A DNA stretch of 37,851 nt from positions 1-37,851 of the IMG/VR virus record IMGVR_UViG_3300025655_000012; one strand, 5' to 3'. This DNA comes from a virus. The notes beneath the pieces are model-generated. The model was given only the letters and a program-made list of their open reading frames with translations, was not told where the DNA came from and did no database searches. Every line of letters starts with the position of its first letter. Within the stretch, counting starts at the first letter, position 1. The position numbers and the translations under genes were made by a program. Below, piece after piece: positions 15,760 through 22,766 of this stretch.

Positions 15760-16440
15760 TTATTTAACCTCCGGAACTAGTCGAGTTATGTTTTTTACTT
15801 TTCCAGCCTTAACATTGCTATTGCCGATAATAAATCTATTTGTTCCTGCATGATATCTACCAAGCATATCTTCATCTTGATACTCGAAAGCGTAAGCGGC
15901 ACCGTCAACCAGCTTAATTGTAGCGTGAGTTATTGTTCCTATAGCGGATTTTATAGCTGATATGCTATGCCACCACTCGTATTTATTGCTATTCCTTAGC
16001 GATACCTTTGATTGATACATAAAGCCATTGCCGTCATTCACGTCACCTGCATATGAAAGCTCGCCGATTTCACTATCACCATTTTTGTCAGAAAATAAAT
16101 ACAACTTTCCAATTTCAACAACCACGCCATTATGCTCAACTGTTTTACTTTCCACTTTCAACGCCTCTTTATCTGCTGTTTGATACTCTGCTAGTGGTGC
16201 GCCTTTAATCCATGTAGCATGCGACAGCTCAGACACTAATGATTGAAAATCAATAAGCGAGCATACGTATCGCCAAGATTCTGTATTTAACCTTACTCCG
16301 CCACCCTGTCTTCCGCGAAAATCAGCAAGCTCATAATCGCCATCAAAAAACCATATGTGAAGACCAGCTCCAACTACATCGCTAAGGCTGCATTTTAAAT
16401 CATTTACCGCATCAATTATTGTTTTCACGTTTAACTCCAT
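15760..16440 (-). CDS. Hypothetical phage protein (226 aa)
   Basis: Mixed alpha/beta and soluble, with short aromatic motifs (HIWFFDGDY, ESWRYVCSLIDFQSLV, EYQDEDMLGRYH). The first half may hold one domain (residues 1-90) and the second a beta-rich domain with a DKNGDSEIG loop that looks like an incomplete EF-hand. It is the first gene of a minus-strand unit with its own promoter (16457-16485) and is followed directly by RHH paralogue 2. I do not recognise the family. Confidence 0.7.
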   Translation of the reverse strand: MELNVKTIIDAVNDLKCSLSDVVGAGLHIWFFDGDYELADFRGRQGGGVRLNTESWRYVCSLIDFQSLVSELSHATWIKGAPLAEYQTADKEALKVESKTVEHNGVVVEIGKLYLFSDKNGDSEIGELSYAGDVNDGNGFMYQSKVSLRNSNKYEWWHSISAIKSAIGTITHATIKLVDGAAYAFEYQDEDMLGRYHAGTNRFIIGNSNVKAGKVKNITRLVPEVK

Positions 16441-16456
16441 TTGTTCTAGTGGGTTT

Positions 16457-16485
16457 ATTATGGGGCTAAATTGAAGTTAATGCAA
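16457..16485 (-). promoter_or_regulatory. Putative promoter upstream of the 226-aa gene
   Basis: Minus strand TTGCAT (16480-16485), 17 nt, CATAAT (16457-16462). It lies between the terminator of the lysis genes and the 226-aa gene, so it would start the small-gene unit that includes RHH paralogue 2 and the MazG-like gene. Confidence 0.5.
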
Positions 16486-16489
16486 GCAA

Positions 16490-16509
16490 TAAAAAACCGC
16501 ATGTGCGGT
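16490..16509 (-). terminator. Terminator after the lysis cluster
   Basis: ACCGCA and TGCGGT pair over a tiny CA-containing loop (16496-16509), followed by six T on the minus strand. It begins 12 nt after the 3-TM holin stop codon. Confidence 0.85.
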
Positions 16510-16520
16510 AAAGTTTAAAT

Positions 16521-16967
16521 CTATTCTGGCTTGCCCATTCCTTTGGTATGAACTGCGTTCTTCTTTTCAAATGTTCGCATCATGCCAAGCCCTAGCATGC
16601 CCAATAAGATTTGCATGGTTAAGTCATCGCTTAACACTGGAAACTCTCCAGTATAACCGTTTACGTTCGCTACAAATCGCATGATAGGTTCAACGATAGT
16701 CGAGTAAGCAAATGCAAAGCCTCCACACCAACCAACGAACGGGCGCCATCCAGAAACAAAGATTGAACTATGCTCTGCTTCCTTTAGGTTGATTTGCATC
16801 TGACCAGTAAGTAATTGAACTTCTGCCTGCATTACTGCCAGGTCGCCAGCTTGCCTTAACTCTTCAAGCTTACGATATTCTTCTGCACGTTTAATTGGGT
16901 CTGGCCATATCTTATCAATGGCAGACTTTCCGAGGTCAAGAAGTGAATCGAGTAATGGAATAGACAT
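16521..16967 (-). CDS. Holin, three transmembrane segment type (GTA-holin-like)
   Basis: A 148-aa protein starting MSIPLLDSLLDLG. The amphipathic helix with PDPIKRAEEYRKLEELR and the core QINLKEAEHSSIFVSGWRPF, then hydrophobic spans at GWCGGFAFAYSTIVEPIMRFV and MQILLGMLGLGMM, match the 3-TM holin family found in gene transfer agents and many phages. It would form inner-membrane lesions that time lysis and release the endopeptidase. GGAG lies 8 nt before ATG 16967, which overlaps the end of the endolysin gene; the longer frame is less likely. Confidence 0.8.
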   Translation of the reverse strand: MSIPLLDSLLDLGKSAIDKIWPDPIKRAEEYRKLEELRQAGDLAVMQAEVQLLTGQMQINLKEAEHSSIFVSGWRPFVGWCGGFAFAYSTIVEPIMRFVANVNGYTGEFPVLSDDLTMQILLGMLGLGMMRTFEKKNAVHTKGMGKPE

Positions 16968-16969
16968 GG

Positions 16970-17338
16970 CTATAGCTCCAACTGAAAGTGAGGATAATCC
17001 TTGAAGGTTTTCCAATCTCCGCCATACGTTAATTTAATGCCAAGCTCGCTAGCTGCAGACTTCATTGCTTTAGCCGCCAACAAGAATGCTTCAATGTTAC
17101 CCCAATCTATCGGCAATGGGGCTAGGTCAACCGCCAAGCCTTTAAGGTGCAGGCTATTAAGTGTTTGCGACTTACCATCAGCTACCAATTGCTTTTGACG
17201 CTCAGCGGTTCGCAAGCCTTCCAATACGGTAAAATCAATCTCTGACCGTTCAATAGCTTTCTGAACGCAAATGATTAATAGCGGGTGAACACCTTCGAGT
17301 TTAGATATTGATTTACTGCCAAGTTTAAAGTTGTTCAT
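16970..17338 (-). CDS. Endolysin, M15-family L-alanyl-D-glutamate peptidase
   Basis: A 122-aa single-domain zinc peptidase. SLHLKGLAVD (residues 62-71) gives zinc ligands His64 and Asp71, and DYPHFQL (114-120) gives His117; the RTAERQ motif near 43-48 is also typical. It cleaves peptide cross-links of peptidoglycan. There is no signal peptide, so it needs a holin. It lies between the two holin candidates with overlapping ends, a compact lysis cassette. AAGG precedes ATG 17338. Confidence 0.93.
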   Translation of the reverse strand: MNNFKLGSKSISKLEGVHPLLIICVQKAIERSEIDFTVLEGLRTAERQKQLVADGKSQTLNSLHLKGLAVDLAPLPIDWGNIEAFLLAAKAMKSAASELGIKLTYGGDWKTFKDYPHFQLEL

Positions 17339-17720
17339 GATTACCTTTGACCTTATCGCTAATGTCCCAGTTCAAACGTCTTTCAGCAATATCATTAGCG
17401 CGTTTCATTTCCATTCTTCGTCGCTGGTTTTCTTTCCATTGTAAGAAACCGATAACCATGCCGGCAACACCAACACACATACCAACTAAGCTAATAACAT
17501 TACCAGCAGTAAACGTTAATGCGCCTCCACCTACTGCAGACAGTATGGCAGGCTTAATATCTATTGCAGTTTGGATCTTGTCGTTCATCTTTCCCTCTAA
17601 ATACTTTCTACATCTGTAAACCGTAATCGCAAAGCTTAATATAATTAAGCCAATATTTACCGTTAAATCATCGCCGTTTGATGCGCACGCCGTTAGTGGA
17701 ACGAATAGAAGCCATCGCAC
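17325..17720 (-). CDS. Holin-like membrane protein with two possible starts (131 or 87 aa)
   Basis: From GTG 17720 (AGGGG upstream) the frame gives 131 aa: a short hydrophobic start with a lipobox-like LTAC, a span at about 22-36, then ATG 17588 with a strong GAGGG site. From that inner start the 87-aa product has spans around LSAVGGGALTFTAGNVISLV and GMCVGVAGMVIGFLQW and a basic tail (NQRRRMEMKRANDI), like small class II-type holins. Two in-frame starts with good ribosome sites recall holin/antiholin pairs. It overlaps the upstream membrane gene in another frame. Which start is used cannot be decided here. Confidence 0.6.
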   Translation of the reverse strand: MRWLLFVPLTACASNGDDLTVNIGLIILSFAITVYRCRKYLEGKMNDKIQTAIDIKPAILSAVGGGALTFTAGNVISLVGMCVGVAGMVIGFLQWKENQRRRMEMKRANDIAERRLNWDISDKVKGNHEQL

Positions 17721-18174
17721 TATACACCCCTAATAAAATCATAAGGACTTCCAATGCCACTATTGTTGTGAAGTATGTGCCGTCTATTGTTTCGCCGTAT
17801 GCGTAATAATGATCGCACCCCCAGCTTGACCAATTAGATTGCACAAACCAGTGATATGCCCCAACAGCAACGCTAAGAATACAGATTGTTAAAAATATGG
17901 TAAGTAAACTTTTTGAAAATGATTTAGTATTTTTGATTACATAGAATAAAAACAGAATTGAAGTTATTGCGTAGAGGTAAAGATAAGAAACGTATTGCGT
18001 TGCAGTTGCGTATTCACTAAATCCAGTTGTTAATCCATCACACGCCAGTTCAGCAGCAAACCACATCCCACACAAAGAAAGTGTTTTATTTTTATAAAGT
18101 AAAGCGGCACAGAAAGCCGATAAGCTTATCAGTGCCGTTACTAAAGACACTAAGTGATTACTTAGAATGTCCAT
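17668..18174 (-). CDS. Polytopic membrane protein of unknown function (168 aa)
   Basis: Four hydrophobic segments at about residues 8-27, 62-80, 90-108 and 133-152, with short loops and a basic C-terminus (RSTNGVRIKRR). It lies immediately before the holin-like gene and starts directly after the stop of a tiny basic peptide gene (TAA ATG), implying coupling. No catalytic motif is seen. Candidates are a lysis accessory or superinfection exclusion protein; this is inference from location. Confidence 0.65.
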   Translation of the reverse strand: MDILSNHLVSLVTALISLSAFCAALLYKNKTLSLCGMWFAAELACDGLTTGFSEYATATQYVSYLYLYAITSILFLFYVIKNTKSFSKSLLTIFLTICILSVAVGAYHWFVQSNWSSWGCDHYYAYGETIDGTYFTTIVALEVLMILLGVYSAMASIRSTNGVRIKRR

Positions 18175-18246
18175 TTACTTTTTCTTTGGCTTAGGTCGGG
18201 TTGCTTTTTTCTGCTCTTCAGCAGGCTTAGGCATACGTGGCGGCAT
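18175..18246 (-). CDS. Tiny basic Pro/Lys-rich peptide (23 aa)
   Basis: MPPRMPKPAEEQKKATRPKP... with an AGGAG site before the ATG, and a stop that abuts the ATG of the 168-aa membrane protein. The perfect spacing suggests real translation, perhaps as a coupling leader. No family is assignable. Confidence 0.45.
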   Translation of the reverse strand: MPPRMPKPAEEQKKATRPKPKKK

Positions 18247-18257
18247 CGGTGGATCTC

Positions 18258-18497
18258 CTAGTCACATTTTACGTTTCGGAATTTTAGATCGTTTTTATCA
18301 TCAAGCTTTAAGCACTTATTGTACTCGTACTTAATCTTTTGTTGCATTTGTGGCGACAGCGCCTTTAGCTTTAAAATATTTGTATCATCCGTAATCGGTA
18401 ATGCTGCTCCATGTTGCTTCCTGCTTTTCATTCCTGCTAAATAAGCGACTGACGCCACAATTACAATAATAACACCAAACCAAATAACCGTAAACAT
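18258..18497 (-). CDS. Small N-terminally anchored membrane protein (79 aa)
   Basis: One transmembrane segment at residues 3-22 (TVIWFGVIIVIVASVAYLAG) followed by a soluble helical part containing KALSPQMQQKIKYEYNKCL and a C-terminal cysteine. The single anchor plus helical ectodomain is reminiscent of an inner-membrane spanin, but it is short and no outer-membrane partner is obvious apart from the lipobox-like start at 17720. AGGAG lies 9 nt before the ATG. Confidence 0.6.
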   Translation of the reverse strand: MFTVIWFGVIIVIVASVAYLAGMKSRKQHGAALPITDDTNILKLKALSPQMQQKIKYEYNKCLKLDDKNDLKFRNVKCD

Positions 18498-18509
18498 AAT
18501 GACTAACTC

Positions 18510-18575
18510 CTATTCCTTGGGTTTTTTATTAGTTCCAAATATCTTATCAAATGCTTCTTGTTCTTTCTTTGTCAC
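18510..18575 (-). CDS. Tiny hypothetical peptide (21 aa)
   Basis: GTG start overlapping the preceding TGA (GTGA), reading MTKKEQEAFDKIFGTNKKPKE and ending just before the AGGAG of the next gene. The overlap geometry is the only support. Confidence 0.3.
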   Translation of the reverse strand: MTKKEQEAFDKIFGTNKKPKE

Positions 18576-18715
18576 TTTGACCGCCTTGCATAATCTTTAA
18601 ATTCATCAACTGTTATTCTATGGCCTGAATAAACCATAACGCCACAACTTAAGTTATTAGGCCATTTGCCGTGCGAATATTCACAGGCCAGTTTTACTGC
18701 AAGTTTATGATTCAT
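18572..18715 (-). CDS. Small hypothetical protein (47 aa)
   Basis: MNHKLAVKLACEYSHGKWPN... ending EFKDYARRSK. The start overlaps the stop of the 38-aa membrane peptide (TAATG). It has two cysteines but no paired CxxC motif. It is part of a relay of small genes; function unknown. Confidence 0.5.
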   Translation of the reverse strand: MNHKLAVKLACEYSHGKWPNNLSCGVMVYSGHRITVDEFKDYARRSK

Positions 18716-18831
18716 TACGCCACCACAAACTTAGCAAATAAAAACCATGTTATCAGCACACCGAACGCTGCGCCTAATGATGCGCCAATGATAATGCCAT
18801 CGTGAAGTATACTTAACTCTGCTCTAGTCAT
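18715..18831 (-). CDS. Small single-span membrane protein (38 aa)
   Basis: MTRAELSILHDGIIIGASLG then a hydrophobic segment running to AKFVVA; nearly all of residues 12-38 could cross the membrane. Its ATG overlaps the end of the zinc-binding gene (AATGACTAG). Possibly involved in exclusion or lysis; there is no specific evidence. Confidence 0.5.
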   Translation of the reverse strand: MTRAELSILHDGIIIGASLGAAFGVLITWFLFAKFVVA

Positions 18832-19024
18832 TGTTAACGCCTTCTTCATTTGCTGATTCATTAAACCCCGCGCAATCTGGACAATAATCACACTCCGTTT
18901 CTTCGTTTCTAACCCAATCATACGGCCACCATTCAGGTTGATCTGCTAGGTCGTGAGCGCTGAAGAACCCTTTTTGATTAGTGCAGCCTTCAGTATCACA
19001 TTTTATAATTACTTTAAGCGTCAT
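18824..19024 (-). CDS. Small zinc-binding-type protein (66 aa)
   Basis: MTLKVIIKCDTEGCTNQ... has paired cysteines at the start (IKCDTEGC) and the end (ECDYCPDCAGF) of the domain, enclosing an aromatic stretch (PEWWPYDWV). This is the layout of small phage zinc-ribbon proteins of unknown function. GGAG lies 8 nt before ATG 19024. The open frame extends upstream to 19147, but the ribosome site supports the shorter version. Confidence 0.65.
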   Translation of the reverse strand: MTLKVIIKCDTEGCTNQKGFFSAHDLADQPEWWPYDWVRNEETECDYCPDCAGFNESANEEGVNND

Positions 19025-19026
19025 GG

Positions 19027-19206
19027 TTATAGCTCCCATTCTTTTTCTAAATTGCGTTGACTGTGTATATCTTCGATTGCGCGCCTTACTTCTGCGCGGC
19101 GCTTTGCTGATTCTTGAACCGCTTTCGATGACCTGGCAGCATTGCACGGATCGAAGTGCTTTACCTTATCGCGGCCACGGGTTAAAGCTTCTGGTAGTTT
19201 ACTCAT
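19027..19206 (-). CDS. Small basic helical protein (59 aa)
   Basis: MSKLPEALTRGRDKVKHFDP... followed by a charged helix (AKRRAEVRRAIEDIH). The ATG overlaps the stop of the zinc-ribbon gene region and the stop lies 2 nt before the ATG of the next gene. It resembles small basic phage proteins of unknown role; possible nucleic-acid binding is a guess from charge. Confidence 0.55.
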   Translation of the reverse strand: MSKLPEALTRGRDKVKHFDPCNAARSSKAVQESAKRRAEVRRAIEDIHSQRNLEKEWEL

Positions 19207-19808
19207 TAATTAGCGCCTCTGCATTTCTTGCACGGACGCCCTAGTGCGCCATGTTCATAATAATCTGCCTTGCTGGTTATACGTCCACACTTTAAGCATC
19301 TTGGCTGGTATGGTGCTTCTTTAATCACCTTGTCTTTTTCCCATTCAGCAAGATAATTCCAGCCATTCTGAATATTGAATAATTTATCACAGTGCTTGTC
19401 GTCGAACTCATAAGGAACTGTTGAGGCAATCCATCCAATATTTAATACGTGAGCAGGGTTACAGGTTCTTATTAGCTTATCGTGTCTATCATTGAGCTCA
19501 TGGCTTATTAATTCGCGTCGGTACGGGTGAATTAAATTCATTTCTTCTGATTGAATGTATTCTTCGCCAGTTTGCGAGCGACATAATACTGCCAGGTAAA
19601 CATGCCATTTGAATGCAACAGATTCAAGTGCCTTAACAATTGTTGGCCCAATAGCGCAATGCTCGCCAGTTTTCTTATTTAAAGCGTGGGTTTCTCTTAC
19701 GCCACCAATAAACACTAGCAGTAAATCCATTGTTCCATATACTGCGGTATTTGATGCTCGCTTAAGTTCACAATGCTTCTTAGTGCGCTTCTTTTTATCC
19801 TTGCTCAT
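19206..19808 (-). CDS. Zinc-ribbon protein, possible late-gene regulator (200 aa)
   Basis: The N-terminus is strongly basic (MSKDKKKRTKKHCELKR), the middle helical, and the C-terminus a clean four-cysteine ribbon: CLKCGRITSKADYYEHGALG followed by RPCKKC. Size, basic start and zinc motif are compatible with a Q-like antiterminator or another transcription factor, and it lies at the head of the unit leading to lysis genes, where Q would be expected. However, I see no convincing family match. GGAGG lies close before ATG 19808. The regulatory role is inference. Confidence 0.6.
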   Translation of the reverse strand: MSKDKKKRTKKHCELKRASNTAVYGTMDLLLVFIGGVRETHALNKKTGEHCAIGPTIVKALESVAFKWHVYLAVLCRSQTGEEYIQSEEMNLIHPYRRELISHELNDRHDKLIRTCNPAHVLNIGWIASTVPYEFDDKHCDKLFNIQNGWNYLAEWEKDKVIKEAPYQPRCLKCGRITSKADYYEHGALGRPCKKCRGAN

Positions 19809-19828
19809 TACTTCCTCCAACCTGACTT

Positions 19829-19865
19829 AATAGCTAAAGCTTACCCTAAAGCTATTTAATGTCAA
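19829..19865 (-). promoter_or_regulatory. Promoter-like element with inverted repeat before the zinc-ribbon gene
   Basis: A perfect -35 TTGACA (19860-19865, minus) is followed at 16 nt by a weak -10, TAAGCT (19838-19843). AATAGCT (19829-19835) and AGCTATT (19850-19856) form a 7-bp inverted repeat spanning the -10, and CTAAAGCT occurs twice in tandem inside. The weak -10 suggests an activated or repressed promoter. Confidence 0.5.
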
Positions 19866-19890
19866 TGTTTAATATCATTGTTGCAGGTAT

Positions 19891-19918
19891 AAAAAAGCAC
19901 CTTAATTTAAGATGCTTT
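19891..19918 (-). terminator. Terminator after the Cro-like gene
   Basis: On the minus strand AAAGCATCTTAA pairs with TTAAGGTGCTTT (one G-U), followed by TTTT. It closes the left early operon 19 nt after the Cro-like stop codon. Confidence 0.8.
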
Positions 19919-19936
19919 CTTGAAACAGATTGCTAG

Positions 19937-20125
19937 CTAGTCTTGAAGCTCTTGCGGGTCAATCATAGCGCAACGCTTAACGCCTGCAATCTCAATCACT
20001 CGCCAGTTCTTGCCGCTATTTAACCGGCTTCGTAACGTGGCTTCAACCTTATCTAGTGTCTGTGTCGCTTTGTGCCAGCCAACTGATTTAATGTAATCGG
20101 CTAAGTGTGGCAATTCATATTTCAT
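19937..20125 (-). CDS. Cro-like repressor
   Basis: A 62-aa protein whose layout follows lambda Cro: LADYIKSVGWHKATQTL matches Cro's LKDYAMRFGQTKTAKDL (helix 1 and turn), then recognition-helix-like VEATLRSRLNSGKNW (Cro: YQSAINKAIHAGRKI), then a beta hairpin WRVIEIAGVKRCAMI. It would bind operators as a dimer and shut down early promoters. ATG 20125 was chosen; a TTG two codons upstream is less likely. No CI partner gene was found. It has its own promoter-like element at 20158-20186. Confidence 0.7.
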   Translation of the reverse strand: MKYELPHLADYIKSVGWHKATQTLDKVEATLRSRLNSGKNWRVIEIAGVKRCAMIDPQELQD

Positions 20126-20157
20126 ATTCAATTCCGATCAATGATATCTAGTTGTTT

Positions 20158-20186
20158 AGTTTAATGCTTAACGCGCACTATGTAAA
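20158..20186 (-). promoter_or_regulatory. Putative promoter of the Cro-like gene
   Basis: Minus strand TTTACA (20181-20186), 17 nt, TAAACT (20158-20163), in the only gap of the left early operon. It would permit Cro-like expression independent of the recombination genes. Confidence 0.4.
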
Positions 20187-20191
20187 ATTGT

Positions 20192-20536
20192 TTATCCGCG
20201 TCCTTGGTTGTAGTTATTGCCTTGTTGGTTGTTTCCTTGATACTGGCCTTGGCCTTGATTGTTAGCGCCACCTTGTTGACCGTTACCTTGGTATTGATTG
20301 TTTGCAGTACCTTGCTGCTGACCTTGCTCTTGCTTCTCAAAGCAGCTAACAATAACACTATCCTTATTTTCAGGATTTGGAACACCTGCAGGGTTAAATG
20401 TTCGCTTTAAGATAAGGAACATCCCATTATCACCTTGCATTAATGATCCAACGTTTTCATATCGGCCTTTTGCTTGGCCTTGCTGATCAACGTACTCGCC
20501 AGTTTTTACTGCTAAATCTGAAATCTTATGAGCCAT
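20192..20536 (-). CDS. SSB-like early protein with Q/N/G-rich low-complexity tail
   Basis: A 114-aa protein. Residues 1-70 (KISDLAVKTGEYVDQQG, NVGSLMQGDNGMFLILKRTF, NPAGVPNPENKD) match a family found next to phage ERF/RecT genes and plasmid recombination modules, plausibly an OB-like single-strand-binding accessory. Residues 71-114 are almost only Gln, Asn, Gly and Tyr, resembling the disordered tail of SSB and prion-like segments, but without the acidic SSB tip. GGAG lies 9 nt before the ATG. A function in DNA annealing is inferred from context. Confidence 0.65.
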   Translation of the reverse strand: MAHKISDLAVKTGEYVDQQGQAKGRYENVGSLMQGDNGMFLILKRTFNPAGVPNPENKDSVIVSCFEKQEQGQQQGTANNQYQGNGQQGGANNQGQGQYQGNNQQGNNYNQGRG

Positions 20537-20557
20537 GTTGTAAATCTCCGTCTGTAT

Positions 20558-21640
20558 TTAGTAAGATATTTTAGTGTGTGGGATCTTGTTAGCTGCGATA
20601 AGCTTAACAACTAACTTTGCCTGATCTTCGCTAACGCCACCCATAACCATTGATCCAAGTATAGCATTGTGTATTGATGCTTTGTGCTTCTTGTCTGTTT
20701 CTCGCGCGTTAGCTTCTGCCTGCTCTTTTGCTGCAGCCTCTTGAAGCCTTAATGATTCGGCTTGCTTGGCAGCTTCAATATCTGCAACACGTCTGACTTC
20801 AGCATCAACAAGCGCCTGTTCAGCTTCAAACTCTTGCTTAGCTAATCTATCTTCGGCTTGCTTAGATGCAATTATAGCGGCCTCTTCACGCTGTTTAGAT
20901 TCTAATGCTGCTTGGTCTGCATCTAACTTTGCTTGCTCAAGCGCTCTGGCTTTAATCCCTTCTTCATAGGCTAAACGTTCCTGGTCAGCAATCCGGTCGG
21001 CTTCTTCCTGGTCAGCTTTAGCTTTTGCAGCTCGCAACGCTTCAAGCTCTAAGCGGTCTTTTTCTGCTTGTTCAGCCTCTGCTCTACGGTTAACTGCATC
21101 AGCATGGCAAGCATAAAGCACTTCTGTAGCTGTTTGCTGCGCTGACATAGCATCATCAAGCAACCTTCCAAACGTTGACTTGCTGACATCTAAGCAAGCT
21201 ATTTCGTCTATTTTCTCACTGATTTCAAATTCATCTTTATCAGTCGCCCATAAACGAATATTGTTCATTTCAACAATGATTTGTTTTCTTGCTTCAAGTT
21301 CAGCCTTCTTCCTTGCGTCGACTTCTTGATAGGCCTCTTTGTGAGGGCCCTCAATTGATTCTAATTTTTCTTTGATGAACTTAGCTTGTGAGTCGATTAA
21401 TCGGCTGTAATCAAGGTAAGGCTGCTTTTTATCCTTACGAACGGCTTCAAGGTTAGAGCGAATGTCGCGACAAGTTAGCGCTGCATTCTTACTGAACTCA
21501 TAGCCTTCACGGTTTGAGCAGTCAGGAACCACTGAACCGAATTGATCACTTAGCTTGTTAAGCTCTGCTGTGATTTCGCTATATTCCGCAACCTGACCGA
21601 TAGATAGGTTTTTGTTAATTTCCGATACGATGTCAATCAT
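20558..21640 (-). CDS. Coiled-coil protein, DUF1351-like, recombination-associated
   Basis: A 360-aa protein. Residues about 50-110 (VRKDKKQPYLDYSRLIDSQA, KLESIEGPHKEAY) match DUF1351-type phage proteins that accompany single-strand annealing proteins. Residues about 185-320 form a very long charged coiled coil rich in Ala, Glu, Lys and Gln. The end (GVSEDQAKLVVKLIAANKIP) is the conserved C-terminal motif. The start overlaps the ERF-like gene by 4 nt. The family's exact role is not established; a structural partner in recombination is likely. Confidence 0.75.
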   Translation of the reverse strand: MIDIVSEINKNLSIGQVAEYSEITAELNKLSDQFGSVVPDCSNREGYEFSKNAALTCRDIRSNLEAVRKDKKQPYLDYSRLIDSQAKFIKEKLESIEGPHKEAYQEVDARKKAELEARKQIIVEMNNIRLWATDKDEFEISEKIDEIACLDVSKSTFGRLLDDAMSAQQTATEVLYACHADAVNRRAEAEQAEKDRLELEALRAAKAKADQEEADRIADQERLAYEEGIKARALEQAKLDADQAALESKQREEAAIIASKQAEDRLAKQEFEAEQALVDAEVRRVADIEAAKQAESLRLQEAAAKEQAEANARETDKKHKASIHNAILGSMVMGGVSEDQAKLVVKLIAANKIPHTKISY

Positions 21641-22434
21641 GATTTAGCTCCTTGGGTTTCTTGCGCTGATTTCTTTGCTGCTGCATTTTCAGCTTTGATT
21701 TGTTCAATACGTTCGTTCATGTATTGGTCTATTTTGTTAATATATGGCGTAGCGTCTACACCAAGCTTTTTAAAGTCTCTATATACTTCAGCTTTAAATC
21801 CTGAAGCCTGCGCCTGTACGCTTAGAGGTACGGTGTTCTTTCCGAACGCCTGGCACATTGCTTTAACTTTGTTAATTAACTCTTCAATCTTGCCTGCTTT
21901 CTCACCTTCAGATTTAATATTTAACTCTTCTTGTCGCATTGCCAAGAAGTGCTTATCATCCATAAGGCCTAAGAATATGTCGGCACCAAAACCAAGCATT
22001 GATAAGCTCTTTTTAATCGCATCGGCTAAAGTCTTTTTATAATATTCATCATCAAAACTTGGGCCGTACTTGGTTCTCATTAGCTTTGGAGTGTGGCCGG
22101 CTTGCACTGGCATCTCTACCTTCTCACCATCTAGCGTGTACCAAAGCTTAATGATTAGCGTGTGGACTATTTCGCGCTCCTCTTTAATTACAATAGGATT
22201 GCCATTTTCGTCTTTGTAGCTTGACTCTTTGGTGATGATTGCGCCTATATCGTCACGTTCATCAACAACTTCATAGCCCCATCCTTTACCAATTGGCCCG
22301 AACTGCTCAGTCGCCATCATCACAACTGATTGCAGGCTGAATGATGTAATGTTTTGGCCTTTAAGATTCGCGTTCTTTGTGTATCGCGGATCAATTGTTT
22401 TATTGGCATTCCAAATCATCATGTTATTAGACAT
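21637..22434 (-). CDS. ERF/Rad52-like single-strand annealing recombinase
   Basis: A 265-aa protein. Residues about 1-165 show the Rad52/ERF pattern: SLQSVVMMATEQFGPIGKGW, GYEVVDE, beta strands ending in HTLIIKLWY, then DDEYYKKTLADAIKKSLSML and GFGADIFLGLMDD. P22 Erf has the same purpose: annealing complementary strands to circularise and recombine the genome, which a circularly permuted headful phage needs. The C-terminal third is helical and charged, likely for oligomerisation or partner binding. The DUF1351-like and SSB-like genes follow. Confidence 0.8.
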   Translation of the reverse strand: MSNNMMIWNANKTIDPRYTKNANLKGQNITSFSLQSVVMMATEQFGPIGKGWGYEVVDERDDIGAIITKESSYKDENGNPIVIKEEREIVHTLIIKLWYTLDGEKVEMPVQAGHTPKLMRTKYGPSFDDEYYKKTLADAIKKSLSMLGFGADIFLGLMDDKHFLAMRQEELNIKSEGEKAGKIEELINKVKAMCQAFGKNTVPLSVQAQASGFKAEVYRDFKKLGVDATPYINKIDQYMNERIEQIKAENAAAKKSAQETQGAKS

Positions 22435-22723
22435 TTTTAATAAACTCCCATATTGCAGGAATAGGCGCGAACGGTGTAATCATGATTACATTCCCTCTCA
22501 TATTGACAATTTGGTTATCTAGCGTTCTAACGCCGGTGCTTACCAGTAGCTCGCGCACGCCGCTATCTTTACGAATATCCTCCTCTGCATCAACAACTTC
22601 TTTCGCTGCTTTCTTGGCTGCTGCTTCTGCGTTAAACAATGCATCTTCAGCATTATTCTGGATTAGCTTAGCGTCTAACAATGCTTGAACTAACTTAATG
22701 TTTACTTTAGTTTTATTATCCAT
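22427..22723 (-). CDS. First gene of the left early operon, hypothetical (98 aa)
   Basis: Mostly helical: MDNKTKVNIKLVQALLDAKL and EDALFNAEAAAKKAAKEVVD, then a short beta-like region with GVRTLDNQIVNMRGNV and a hydrophobic end (PFAPIPAIWEFIKNV). GAGG lies 8 nt before ATG 22723. The end overlaps the ERF-like start by 8 nt. Its position ahead of the annealing protein suggests an accessory such as an exonuclease inhibitor, but no family is recognised. Confidence 0.65.
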   Translation of the reverse strand: MDNKTKVNIKLVQALLDAKLIQNNAEDALFNAEAAAKKAAKEVVDAEEDIRKDSGVRELLVSTGVRTLDNQIVNMRGNVIMITPFAPIPAIWEFIKNV

Positions 22724-22766
22724 GGCTCGAACCTCTGTAAGTGGTTTGGTTTGTTTCGATGGATAA

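Noticed and set aside
15833-16080. EF-hand-like DKNGDSEIG in the 226-aa hypothetical protein.
   Set aside because: The loop lacks the required Glu/Asp at position 12 and suitable flanking helices, so calcium binding is not supported.
20161-20385. 74-codon open frame in another frame of the SSB-like gene (MFQILKIR...).
   Set aside because: It lies across the low-complexity CAA/GGT repeat tail, which keeps several frames open; the SSB-like frame has the ribosome site and conserved motifs.
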